Part shown: positions 17,157 through 25,470 of the stretch, piece by piece | Layout: every line of letters begins with the position of its first letter | Position numbering within the stretch: position 1 is the stretch's first letter | Assembly (NCBI GenBank): GCA_040391135.1 | Contig: JBEBYL010000003.1 | Location: 62,001 to 126,000 of the forward strand | Direction: 5' to 3' | Length of the DNA: 64,000 nucleotides | Origin: G025836975 sp040391135 | Lineage (GTDB): Bacteria; Pseudomonadota; Gammaproteobacteria; Burkholderiales; Burkholderiaceae_B | Made by a program: the position numbers and the translations under genes | Notes under the pieces: generated by a model | Seen by the model: the letters and a program-made list of their open reading frames with translations, nothing else | Databases searched by the model: none | Told to the model about the DNA's origin: nothing

Positions 17157-17184
17157 TATAGATTATTGCATGCAATAATCTATA
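17157..17184. promoter_or_regulatory. 28-base perfect palindrome, probable GntR (FCD) operator
   Basis: A perfect palindrome with half-site TATAGATTATTGCA lies midway between the divergent gntR gene and the COG4091/TTT operon. Its centre ATTGCATGCAAT fits the short AT-rich palindromes bound by FadR-subfamily regulators. It is long enough to hold overlapping promoters for both directions. Confidence 0.7.
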
Positions 17185-17316
17185 AATACTAGGCCTGCCG
17201 CTAGGACTTTCTGGTGGCAAGGGCCGTTCACATCGTTTTATGCACCGGCTCCTTCTTCGCCGCCTGGGCATATTAACCGCGGCATCGACGCAGCTTTTTT
17301 AATAAGTCAATAATCC

Positions 17317-18723
17317 ATGAATTTCCACAAATATTTTTCCAGCGTGACGCGGCCCGTTCAAAGTTGCGTGGTAGGCAGCGGCGGGTTCGGCCGCAGCTTT
17401 TTGGCACAGAGCCTGCGGGTGCCATTGATGCAGTGCCGGGTGGCGGTGGATCTGGATTCCGCCATTGTCGTACAGGCGATGCGCGATGTGGGTGTGCCGG
17501 CGGACCAGATCAAGATATGTGAAACGCCGGAACTCGCGCAGTCAGCCTGGGATGGGGGCTACTACATTGCGTCATCCAATCTGACTAACGTGGCGGGCCT
17601 GCCGCTGGACATTGTTCTGGAAGCCACGGGTAATCCGGAAGCCGGCGCCCGGCATGCCAAGATCGCGCTGGATGCGGGACTGCATCTGGCCATGGTATCG
17701 AAAGAGGCGGACAGCGTGATCGGCCCGGGGCTGGCCCATCTTGGGCGCAGCCGCGGCCACGTTGTCACGCCGGTCGATGGCGACCAGCCCAGCTTGCTGA
17801 TCGGCCTGATCACTTGGGCGGAAAGCCTGGGTTTCGAGATCGTATGCGCGGGCAAGGCCAGCGAATACGATTTTGTATTCGACCCTGCCTCCGGCAAGCT
17901 GACCAGCAATGGGGTGACGATAGCCGCGCCCGAGCTTGAAGCCTATTGGACGATGGAGCCTGGCCGCGCACCGGCCGTCGTTGCGGCGCGGTCCAGAATC
18001 GCCGGCGAGCTTCCCCAGCGCACGGTGCCTGATTTTTGCGAGATGCTGGTGGCGGCGAACTCGACCGGTTTCGGTCCGGATACGCCCGACATGCATGCGC
18101 CGATATTGCGCACGGCGGAGGTGCCCGAAGCCCTGCGCTTGCGCGCGGAAGGCGGACTGTTGCAGCAGGGCGGCGTGCTTGAGGTCTTCCATTGCCTTAG
18201 GAAACCCGACGAAATCAGTTTCGCCGGCGGCGTGTTCGTGGTGGTTCGCTGCCATGACGAACCCAGTTGGGAGCTGTTGGCGGGCAAGGGGCATGTTGTC
18301 AGCGCCGACCGCAAGACGGCTTTGATTTTCCTGTCCCGGCACCTGTTGGGGCTGGAGGCCGCCACCAGCATTATCGAAGCGGCAGGGCTGGGTGTGTCCA
18401 GCGGCGCGGTCGAGCCTCGGCCTGTGCTGGACCTGGTTGCCCGCACTACCAAGGACTTTTCCGCCGGGACGGTGCTGACCATGGGCGGACACCATCATTC
18501 CATCGACGACGTAACGCCCATGCTGATAAAGGCCGCGGCGCTGGGCAGCCGCACGCCGGTGCCGTTCTACTTGATGGCGAATCAAAGACTGTGCCGGGAC
18601 GTGAAAAGCGGGGAAGTCATCTGCTACGGCGACGTGGAAATCGAAAGCGCATCCACGCTGCTTGAAATGCGCAAGTATCAGGATTCGGTGTTTTTTGGCG
18701 AATCCGAAGACAGCAGCTCTTAA
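17317..18723 (+). CDS. COG4091-type predicted dehydrogenase with C-terminal SAF domain
   Basis: A 468-residue protein of the group annotated as predicted homoserine dehydrogenase with a SAF domain. The NAD(P)-binding loop is VVGSGGFGRS (18-27). The Rossmann part continues to about residue 150 with LEATGNPEAGARHAKIAL and MVSKEADSV, and a catalytic-type middle region has GKASEYDF and TPVDGDQP. The last 70 residues look like a SAF fold (FSAGTVLTMGGHHHSID). It heads an operon with a full tripartite transporter, so it probably oxidises the carboxylate or sugar-acid that the transporter brings in. The true substrate is unknown; the homoserine label should not be trusted. The ribosome site before ATG 17317 is weak. 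Confidence 0.85.
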   Translation: MNFHKYFSSVTRPVQSCVVGSGGFGRSFLAQSLRVPLMQCRVAVDLDSAIVVQAMRDVGVPADQIKICETPELAQSAWDGGYYIASSNLTNVAGLPLDIVLEATGNPEAGARHAKIALDAGLHLAMVSKEADSVIGPGLAHLGRSRGHVVTPVDGDQPSLLIGLITWAESLGFEIVCAGKASEYDFVFDPASGKLTSNGVTIAAPELEAYWTMEPGRAPAVVAARSRIAGELPQRTVPDFCEMLVAANSTGFGPDTPDMHAPILRTAEVPEALRLRAEGGLLQQGGVLEVFHCLRKPDEISFAGGVFVVVRCHDEPSWELLAGKGHVVSADRKTALIFLSRHLLGLEAATSIIEAAGLGVSSGAVEPRPVLDLVARTTKDFSAGTVLTMGGHHHSIDDVTPMLIKAAALGSRTPVPFYLMANQRLCRDVKSGEVICYGDVEIESASTLLEMRKYQDSVFFGESEDSSS

Positions 18724-18746
18724 TCATACGCAAGGAGACAAAGACC

Positions 18747-19745
18747 ATGAATCGTAAGAAACTTGCCGTGGCCCTGGCCGTGGCAGCCAGCTTGACCAGT
18801 TCCGCGGCCTTTGCCGCCTGGGCGCCCACCAAGCCGTTGGAGTTCATCGCCACAGCGGGTCCTGGCGGCGGCACCGACCAGTTCGCCCGGGTGGTTCAGG
18901 CCGTCGTGCAGAAATACAAATTGACCTCGTCCAGCGTCATCGTCTCGAATAAGGGCGGTGGCGGCGGGACCGAGGCGTTCGTGTTTGCCGAAGGCCATAA
19001 GGGGGACGCGAACAAGCTTATTTTTTCCACCAACCTGGCATGGCTGATGCCCATGATCACCAATGTGGGCTACAAGATCGAGGACATGACGCCGGTGGCC
19101 ACGATGGCCGCGGATGAGTTCGTCTTGTGGACCGGCGCATCGTCGCCCTACAAGACCGCCCAGGACCTGATTGCCGACGCAAAGGCGAAGAACGGCGCTC
19201 TGAAGATGGGTGGCGGGCAGTCCAAGGACACCGATCACATCCTTACGCGAAAGATCGAAAAAGCCATGGACGTCAACATGACTTATGTGCCGTTCAAGTC
19301 GGGCGGCCAGGCTGCCGTTCAACTGGCCGGCGGCCATCTGGATGGCAACACCAACAACCCGGGCGAAAACATTTCGTACTGGAAGGCTGGCAAGGTCCGC
19401 CCCCTGTGCATTTTCTCGGCCCAGCGTTTCGCGGCCACGGACAAGGTGACGGCGGACATGGCTTGGTCCGATATCCCGACTTGCAAGGAAAGCGGCATTC
19501 CCATTGATCAGTTCAATATGCCGCGCACCGTATGGCTGCCGGGCGGAGTCACGCCCGAGCAGGTCGAGTTCTATGTGAACCTGCTGAAGCAGGTGTCTGA
19601 AAAGCCTGAATGGAAGGAATGGGTTGCACGCGGCGTGCAATCGGAGTTCTTCCTGACCGGCGACAAGCTGAACGATTACATCAAGAAGGATTCGGCCGAC
19701 CATTACAAGCTGTTCGCCGACGACGGCTGGCTGGCCAAGAAGTAA
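18747..19745 (+). CDS. tctC: TctC/Bug receptor of a complete tripartite tricarboxylate transporter
   Basis: Periplasmic substrate-binding protein of 332 residues with a clear signal peptide (KKLAVALAVAASLTSSAAFA, cut before AWAP). Family blocks are EFIATAGPGGGTDQFARVV, SVIVSNKGGGGGTEAF and PFKSGGQAAVQLAGGHLDG. Unlike the other Bug proteins in the window it has its membrane partners directly downstream. It lies 23 bases after the dehydrogenase gene with AAGGAGA before the ATG. Ligand is unknown but is presumably the substrate of the upstream dehydrogenase. Confidence 0.95.
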   Translation: MNRKKLAVALAVAASLTSSAAFAAWAPTKPLEFIATAGPGGGTDQFARVVQAVVQKYKLTSSSVIVSNKGGGGGTEAFVFAEGHKGDANKLIFSTNLAWLMPMITNVGYKIEDMTPVATMAADEFVLWTGASSPYKTAQDLIADAKAKNGALKMGGGQSKDTDHILTRKIEKAMDVNMTYVPFKSGGQAAVQLAGGHLDGNTNNPGENISYWKAGKVRPLCIFSAQRFAATDKVTADMAWSDIPTCKESGIPIDQFNMPRTVWLPGGVTPEQVEFYVNLLKQVSEKPEWKEWVARGVQSEFFLTGDKLNDYIKKDSADHYKLFADDGWLAKK

Positions 19746-19756
19746 TTTTTGAATCC

Positions 19757-19779
19757 GGCGGGCTCCATTGGGGCCCGCC
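19757..19779 (+). terminator. Strong intercistronic hairpin between tctC and tctB
   Basis: A 10-bp GC-rich stem (19757-19766 with 19770-19779, one G-T pair) with a 3-base loop lies 11 bases after the tctC stop. No T tract follows on the plus strand, so it more likely attenuates or protects mRNA than ends it fully. Such stems commonly give the receptor gene a higher yield than the membrane genes. Confidence 0.6.
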
Positions 19780-19796
19780 CGTTAGCTTGGAAAAAT

Positions 19797-20276
19797 ATGT
19801 CACTTATTGATCGACGGACGATGGAGCTGGCCACGGCAGCCGCGATCGGCGCTTTTGGCGGCCTGGTGATCGCGGGGAGCTTGCAGCTGAAGACGGGTTG
19901 GTCGCCGGAAACCGGGCCGCAGTCGGGCTATATGCCCTTACGGCTGGGCATCATGCTGTGCGTTGTCAGCATCCTGCTTTTTCTGGGCGGCTTGCGCAGC
20001 CCGGACCGTAGCGGCTTTGTCAGCAAACAGCAGTTAAAGCTTACGCTGGCCATCTTCATTCCCACGGTTCTATTGGTTGCCTCCATGCCGTTTTTGGGCT
20101 GCTATACCGGTTCTTTGCTTTACCTGATCTATATGCTGAAAGTGCATGGCCACGCCAGCTGGTTCAAGTCGCTGCTGATTCCGGCCTGTGTCGTTGTGGC
20201 CTTCTATCTTGTTTTCGAGCTTTGGTTCGAGGTCGATCTGGTCAAAGGGCCTGTCGAGTCCTTGCTGGGCATATAG
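19797..20276 (+). CDS. tctB: TctB small membrane subunit of tripartite tricarboxylate transporter
   Basis: A 159-residue protein with four predicted transmembrane helices (about residues 10-28, 43-62, 80-98, 118-145), the usual TctB plan. It pairs with TctA in the inner membrane. Start ATG 19797 (MSLIDRRTMELATAAA) is taken because the frame upstream runs through the intercistronic hairpin. It ends 9 bases before tctA, in the same operon. Confidence 0.88.
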   Translation: MSLIDRRTMELATAAAIGAFGGLVIAGSLQLKTGWSPETGPQSGYMPLRLGIMLCVVSILLFLGGLRSPDRSGFVSKQQLKLTLAIFIPTVLLVASMPFLGCYTGSLLYLIYMLKVHGHASWFKSLLIPACVVVAFYLVFELWFEVDLVKGPVESLLGI

Positions 20277-20285
20277 GGGATTCCG

Positions 20286-21779
20286 ATGACCGATCTTAAT
20301 TTGCTGTGGTCCGGGTTTGAAACGGTGCTGACCATGCACCATATTGTCATTATGGTCGGCGGCGTACTGCTGGGTATCCTGGTGGGTGTGCTGCCCGGGC
20401 TGGGAGCGCCCAACGGGGTGACCTTATTGTTGCCGCTTACCTTTGCAATGGATCCGGTCAGCGCCATTATCTTGCTGTCTTCACTGTATTGGGGCGCCTT
20501 GTTCGGCGGCTCGACCACATCCATTCTGTTCAATATCCCCGGGGAACCCTCGTCGGTCGCCACCACCTTCGACGGCCACCCCATGGCCAAGAGCGGCCGG
20601 GCCGAGCAGGCTTTGGCAACGGCTTTCCTGTCGGCCGGCTTTGGCGCGTTCGCCGGAGTGGTCGTGGTAACGTTGATCGCCAATCTGGTGGCGGATTTCG
20701 CGCTTCAATTCAGTCCGGCTGAATTCTTCGGCGTCTTCATGCTGACTTTCTGCAGCTTTGTCGGCATGAGCGGCGGCAACCCGCTGAAAACGGTCGCCTC
20801 GCTCTTGATCGGCTTGATCTTGACGGCCATCGGCATGGATACCGTCTCGGGCGAGATGCGGCTTACCTACGGCACCGACTCGCTGGCCAACGGCGTTTCG
20901 TACCTGGCGGCGGTCATCGGGCTTTTCGGCATCGGCGAGCTGTTGGTGACCGTGGAAGAAGGACTGGAATTCAATGGCCTGAAGGCCAAGATGAATTTCC
21001 GGGTGATATGGCGCACATTTCTTTCCATGCCGCGCCACGCGGTCGTGCTGGTCCGGTCGACGCTGATAGGCTGCTGGATGGGGATCACACCGGGCGGACC
21101 GACGGCGGCATCGTTCATGTCTTATGGCATCGCGCGGCGTTTTTCCCGCAACAGCGATCGCTTCGGCAAAGGCGAGCCCGAAGGCGTGATCGCTCCGGAA
21201 GCGGCCGACCACTCCGCCGGGGTATCGGCCTTGCTGCCCATGCTGGCCCTGGGCATTCCCGGGTCGGCCACCGCGGCGGTGATGATGGGAGGGCTGATGA
21301 TCTGGGGCCTGCAGCCCGGCCCCATGCTGTTCATCGAGCAGTCCGATTTCGTCTGGGGCCTGATCGCTTCCATGTATGTGGCCAACGTCGTGGCGGTGGT
21401 GCTGGTTCTGACCACGATCCCGTTTTTCTCGTCCATCCTGAAGGCGCCGTTTTCGATCATCGGCCCCATCATCATCGTGGTGTGCCTGATCGGCGCCTAC
21501 ACCATCAGCAATAGAATGTTCGACGTCTACCTGGCGATGATTTTCGGCGTCGTGGGCTATGTGTTCAAGAAGCTGGACTATCCGATAGCGCCGCTGATCC
21601 TGGCCATGGTCCTGGGCGACAAGACCGAGGATGCCTTCCGGCAATCCTTGCTGATGTCCCAGGGTTCGTTTTCGATTTTTGTCGATAACTGGCTGGTCAC
21701 GACCTTGATGATCCTGTCCGCCTTGCTGGCATGCTGGGGGCTGTTGCCGCGCTTGCGGCTGCGCCGGGCCAGGGCTTGA
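20286..21779 (+). CDS. tctA: TctA large permease of tripartite tricarboxylate transporter
   Basis: A 497-residue permease with about twelve transmembrane helices. Family motifs are GILVGVLPGLGAPNGVTLLLPL (first half of the internal repeat), GALFGGSTTSILFNIPGEP, GVSALLPMLALGIPGSATAAVM and DYPIAPLILAMVLGD. It carries out secondary, ion-driven uptake of the substrate handed over by TctC. This is the only TctA in the window, so the three orphan Bug receptors may compete for it or use others elsewhere. A strong terminator follows. Confidence 0.96.
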   Translation: MTDLNLLWSGFETVLTMHHIVIMVGGVLLGILVGVLPGLGAPNGVTLLLPLTFAMDPVSAIILLSSLYWGALFGGSTTSILFNIPGEPSSVATTFDGHPMAKSGRAEQALATAFLSAGFGAFAGVVVVTLIANLVADFALQFSPAEFFGVFMLTFCSFVGMSGGNPLKTVASLLIGLILTAIGMDTVSGEMRLTYGTDSLANGVSYLAAVIGLFGIGELLVTVEEGLEFNGLKAKMNFRVIWRTFLSMPRHAVVLVRSTLIGCWMGITPGGPTAASFMSYGIARRFSRNSDRFGKGEPEGVIAPEAADHSAGVSALLPMLALGIPGSATAAVMMGGLMIWGLQPGPMLFIEQSDFVWGLIASMYVANVVAVVLVLTTIPFFSSILKAPFSIIGPIIIVVCLIGAYTISNRMFDVYLAMIFGVVGYVFKKLDYPIAPLILAMVLGDKTEDAFRQSLLMSQGSFSIFVDNWLVTTLMILSALLACWGLLPRLRLRRARA

Positions 21780-21796
21780 TACGATCTTCGCTCAAT

Positions 21797-21830
21797 AAGA
21801 AACACCAGCGCTTGAACGCTGGTGTTTCTT
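21797..21830. terminator. Bidirectional terminator between tctA and SDR gene
   Basis: A 14-bp perfect stem (AAGAAACACCAGCG and complement) with a 6-base loop sits between the convergent tctA and SDR genes. The stem's own A-rich and T-rich ends (GTTTCTT) supply a U tract for transcripts from either side. Confidence 0.85.
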
Positions 21831-21860
21831 TGCAGGTGCCGCGCCTGGCTGGAAGAGGCT

Positions 21861-22610
21861 TCAGCCGCGCCCTATGTAAGGCATCTTGGTGGCCATCACG
21901 GTCATGAACTGTACGTTGGCGTCCAGCGGAAGGCTGGCCATGTAGACCACGGCGCGTGCGACGTGCTCGGCGTCCATGACCGGTTCCGGCCGGATGGAGC
22001 CGTCGGCCTGAAGAACCCCCTTGGAAATTGCATCAGTCATTTCGCTGGCTGCATTGCCGATGTCGATCTGGCCGCAGGCGATGTCGTAGGCACGGCCATC
22101 CAGCGATGTGGCTTTGGTCAAGCCGGTGATGGCGTGCTTCGTGACCGTGTACGACACGGCTTGGGGTCGAGGCGCATGGGCCGAGACCGAGCCGTTGTTG
22201 ATGATGCGCCCGCCACGCGGCTGCTGGTCCTTCATCAGACGGAAAGCGCCCTGAGTACACAGGAATGCACCCGTCAGATTGATGTCCACCGCCGCTTGCC
22301 ATTGGTCGGCGCCCAGTTCCTCCAGCGACATGGCCGGAGCGAATATCCCGGCATTGTTGAACAGAAGATCCAGGCGGCCGAAGTGTTCCTTGACCTGCGC
22401 GAACAGGTGGTCGACGGCGGCCGGGTCGCTGATGTCGGTGGGCACGACCAGTGCGCGCGCGCCGCCGGCCCGGCCTTCCTGCGCCGTGGCCTCAAGGGGC
22501 TCCGGGCGCCGTCCGGCCAGAGCCAGGGAATAGCCTTCGCGCATCAGCGCCAGCGCGATGCATTTCCCCACTCCCGAGCCCGCACCGGTAACAAGAGCAA
22601 ATTTTTCCAT
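21861..22610 (-). CDS. Short-chain dehydrogenase/reductase
   Basis: Classical SDR of 249 residues. It has the NAD(P) motif TGAGSGVG (8-15), NNAG (85-88), Asn 111, Ser 141 and the YxxxK pair Tyr 154/Lys 158. The basic residues in AGRRPE after the second strand (R34, R35) favour NADP(H). It is the last gene of the minus-strand operon bug-pdxA2-arabonate dehydratase-SDR, 8 bases after the dehydratase gene, and so likely oxidises or reduces a sugar acid or its keto product. The exact substrate is unknown. Confidence 0.92.
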   Translation of the reverse strand: MEKFALVTGAGSGVGKCIALALMREGYSLALAGRRPEPLEATAQEGRAGGARALVVPTDISDPAAVDHLFAQVKEHFGRLDLLFNNAGIFAPAMSLEELGADQWQAAVDINLTGAFLCTQGAFRLMKDQQPRGGRIINNGSVSAHAPRPQAVSYTVTKHAITGLTKATSLDGRAYDIACGQIDIGNAASEMTDAISKGVLQADGSIRPEPVMDAEHVARAVVYMASLPLDANVQFMTVMATKMPYIGRG

Positions 22611-22618
22611 GTCTTGCC

Positions 22619-24349
22619 TCAGTGGTTGTCGCGGGGAACTTTGGAGCCGCTTTTGCCGACCAGGAAGTCGAAATCGACGCCTTCATGCGCTTGCAGCACG
22701 TGATCGACGTAGAGCTTCACGTAGCCGCGATCGGTGTGGATGGCGGGGGGCTGCCATTGTTCGCGCCGCGCTTGCAGTTCGGCATCGTCCACGTGCAGGT
22801 GCAGGCTTCTGCCGGCTACATCCAGCGTGATCAGGTCGCCGTTTTGCACCAGCGCCAGCGGGCCGCCTATGGCGGCTTCGGGCGAGGTATGCAGCACCAC
22901 GGTGCCGTAGGCCGTGCCGGACATGCGCGCGTCGGAGATGCGGATGATGTCGTTGATGCCTTTCTTGAGCAGCTTGGGCGGCAAGGGCATATTGCCCACT
23001 TCGGCCATGCCGGGGTAGCCCTTGGGGCCGCAGTACTTCAGGACCATGACGCAGTTTTCGTCGATGTCCAGATCGTCGTCGTTGATGCGTGCGTGCAGGT
23101 CTTCGATGGATTCGAACACCACGGCCCGGCCGGTGTGCTTGAGCAGATGCGGCGAGGCGGCCGACGGCTTGATGATGGCGCCGTTGGGTGCCAGGTTGCC
23201 GCGCAGCACGGCGATGCCGGCATCGGCCTTGAACGGTTCTTCGAAGGTATGGATGACTTCGGGCCGCCAACAGGGCGCTTGCGCCACGTTGTCGCCCAGC
23301 GTGCGGCCATTCACCGTCAGCGCCGACAAATGCAGCAGGCCTTGTTCGCCCAATTGGCGCAGTATGGCGGGCAGGCCGCCGGCTTCGAAGAAGTCTTCCA
23401 TCAGGTAGCGTCCCGAGGGCATCAGGTCCAGCAGGCAATGTACGCTGCGGCCCAGCTTGTCCCAGTCATCCAGGCTCAGGTCGATGCCGATGCGGCGCGC
23501 CAGGGCGATAAGGTGCACGACGGCATTGGTCGAGCCGCCGATGGCGGCGTTGGTGCGGATGGCATTCTCGAACGCTTCGCGGGTCAGTATCTGCGACATG
23601 CGGACGTCGTCATGAACCAATTGCACGATGCGGCGACCGGCTTCGCGCGCCATGACATGGCGCCGGGCGTCGACTGCGGGAATCGCCGCATTGCCCGGCA
23701 TGCCCATGCCCAGCGCCTCGACCATGCAGGCCATGGTGGAAGCGGTTCCCATGGTCATGCAATGGCCATGGGAGCGGTGCATCGAGGCTTCCGCTTCGTG
23801 GAACTGTTTCAGGGTGATGGCGCCGGCGCGCAACTGCTCGCTCATCGAGATGGTATTGGTGCCGGAGCCGACCGCCTTGCCTTCATAGTAGCCGCGCAAC
23901 ATGGGGCCGCCCGATACGCCGACGGTGGGCAGGTCGACGCTGGCCGCGCCCATCAGCAGGGAAGGCGTGGTCTTGTCGCAGCCCATCAGCAGCACGACGC
24001 CATCCAGAGGATTGGCGCGCACGGCCTCTTCGACGTCCATGGAAGCCAGGTTCCGATACAGCATGGCGGTGGGACGCATCATGGTTTCGCCCAGCGAGAG
24101 CACGGGAAATTCCAAGGGGAATCCGCCGGCATCCAGCACGCCGCGCCGCACATGCTCGGCCAGTTCGCGGAAATGCGAGTTGCACGGGGTCAGTTCGGAC
24201 CAGGTATTGCAGATGCCGATGACGGGGCGGCCATCGAATTGATCCTGGGGGATGCCGCTGTTCTTTAGCCACGAGCGGTAATAAAAGCCCATTTTGTCCT
24301 GGCGGTCGAACCAGGCCTGGCTGCGTAGTTTCTTGCGATTGGTCGTCAT
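22619..24349 (-). CDS. Sugar-acid dehydratase, IlvD/Edd family (L-arabonate dehydratase-like)
   Basis: A 576-residue Fe-S dehydratase. The three cluster cysteines are visible as C56 (ELTPCNSHF), C124 (MGCDKTTPS) and C197 (SHGHCMTMGTAS); the Mg-binding carbamylated lysine would be K126. The opening RSQAWFDRQDKMGFYYRSW and QFDGRPVIGICNTWSE are typical of the L-arabonate/D-xylonate branch rather than of IlvD itself, and the length fits that branch. It would remove water from a C5 or C6 aldonic acid to give a 2-keto-3-deoxy acid. It sits 33 bases after pdxA2 in the operon. Substrate (L-arabonate, D-fuconate or other) is not settled by sequence. Confidence 0.9.
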   Translation of the reverse strand: MTTNRKKLRSQAWFDRQDKMGFYYRSWLKNSGIPQDQFDGRPVIGICNTWSELTPCNSHFRELAEHVRRGVLDAGGFPLEFPVLSLGETMMRPTAMLYRNLASMDVEEAVRANPLDGVVLLMGCDKTTPSLLMGAASVDLPTVGVSGGPMLRGYYEGKAVGSGTNTISMSEQLRAGAITLKQFHEAEASMHRSHGHCMTMGTASTMACMVEALGMGMPGNAAIPAVDARRHVMAREAGRRIVQLVHDDVRMSQILTREAFENAIRTNAAIGGSTNAVVHLIALARRIGIDLSLDDWDKLGRSVHCLLDLMPSGRYLMEDFFEAGGLPAILRQLGEQGLLHLSALTVNGRTLGDNVAQAPCWRPEVIHTFEEPFKADAGIAVLRGNLAPNGAIIKPSAASPHLLKHTGRAVVFESIEDLHARINDDDLDIDENCVMVLKYCGPKGYPGMAEVGNMPLPPKLLKKGINDIIRISDARMSGTAYGTVVLHTSPEAAIGGPLALVQNGDLITLDVAGRSLHLHVDDAELQARREQWQPPAIHTDRGYVKLYVDHVLQAHEGVDFDFLVGKSGSKVPRDNH

Positions 24350-24382
24350 GTGCTGATTTCTTATGGGGTGGAGTACGGGTGT

Positions 24383-25405
24383 TTATGCGTTGGCGGTATT
24401 GGTTTGGCGGCTGCTCGCCATGCGCACGCACAGGTCGAATGCCTGCTGCAATCCTTCGATGTTGGCAATGCCTTTGCCGGCGATGTCGAAGGCGCTGCCG
24501 CTGGCCGAGGTGACCACCGGCACGGGCAGGCCGCCATGCAGGGTCACGCCGTGGTCGAAGCCGATCAGCTTCATGGCGATCTGGCCTTGATCGTGGTACA
24601 TGGACACGATGGCATCGAAGTCGCCGCGGCGCGCGGCAATGAAGATGGTGTCCGGCGAATAGGGGCCGCGCGCGTCCATACCCATGGATTGCGCCTTCTT
24701 CACGGCCGGCGCGATGACTTCGATTTCCTCCATGCCGATCGAGCCGCCGTCGCCGGCATGCGGGTTCAGGCCGGACACGGCGATGCGGGGCTTGTCGATG
24801 CCCGCCAGGCGCAGCGCCGAATCGATGATCTGCACCGCGTCGCAAATGCCTTCCTGAGTGATCAGGTCGGCCACTTCGCGTATGGGCACGTGGGAGGTCA
24901 CCCGGGATGTCCACAGATGCCCGGTTATATTGAATTCGCAGACGAAGCCTGGTACTTGCAGGCTTTTCTGGATATGGCGCAGCTCATCTTCCTCGGTCAG
25001 GCCGCCCAGGCGCAGCGAGTGCTTATTCAGCGGGGCGAAAATGATGCCGTCGCACAGGCCGCGCTTGACGGCTTCCAGCGCGGTTTCCAAGGCCAGGAAT
25101 GAAGCGCGGCCGGCCTCCAGTGTGCATTCGCCCAAAGGAGGCGATTTGCCGTCCAGCCAGTTTTTCTCGAGCACCGTCACGCGGCCCGGTTCATAGCGTA
25201 TGTCGTCCAGGCTCTTGATGGCCAGGGTAGGCAGCTCGATTCCCGTCAAACGCTGCGCGTCGGCCAGCACGATGGGGTCGGCTATCAACAGCAGATCGGC
25301 GGCATTGCGGTTTTGTTCGCGTTGCAGCAGCTTGACGGTCATTTCGGGGCCGACGCCGGCGGGGTCGCCCAGCAGGACTGCAAGACGGGGACGTTGGGTG
25401 CTCAT
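24383..25405 (-). CDS. pdxA2: PdxA2-type four-carbon acid sugar phosphate dehydrogenase
   Basis: A 340-residue member of the PdxA family. Features are LGDPAGVGPEMTVKLL at residues 12-27, LNPHAGDGG, a metal-binding block SMYHDQGQIAMK, and VTSASGSAFDIAGKG near the end. The PdxA2 branch oxidises 4-phospho-D-erythronate or threonate in C4 sugar-acid breakdown rather than making pyridoxal phosphate, and the catabolic operon here supports that reading. The usual DUF1537-type kinase partner is not in the window, so the phosphorylated substrate must come from elsewhere or differ. A biosynthetic PdxA role is less likely. Start ATG 25405. Confidence 0.85.
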   Translation of the reverse strand: MSTQRPRLAVLLGDPAGVGPEMTVKLLQREQNRNAADLLLIADPIVLADAQRLTGIELPTLAIKSLDDIRYEPGRVTVLEKNWLDGKSPPLGECTLEAGRASFLALETALEAVKRGLCDGIIFAPLNKHSLRLGGLTEEDELRHIQKSLQVPGFVCEFNITGHLWTSRVTSHVPIREVADLITQEGICDAVQIIDSALRLAGIDKPRIAVSGLNPHAGDGGSIGMEEIEVIAPAVKKAQSMGMDARGPYSPDTIFIAARRGDFDAIVSMYHDQGQIAMKLIGFDHGVTLHGGLPVPVVTSASGSAFDIAGKGIANIEGLQQAFDLCVRMASSRQTNTANA

Positions 25406-25470
25406 GGTAATTCCTTTGGGTTTGTAGCGATGGGCAAGGCCGATGGCGGCCTTGCTTTGGTGCTGGATGC

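Noticed and set aside
20481..21644. 387-residue minus-strand open frame within tctA
   Set aside because: Its translation is highly charged and His/Gln/Arg-rich with no domain; tctA on the plus strand is unambiguous.
22622..24268. 548-residue plus-strand open frame opposite the IlvD/Edd dehydratase gene
   Set aside because: Antisense shadow with low-complexity composition; the minus strand carries all Fe-S cysteines in register.
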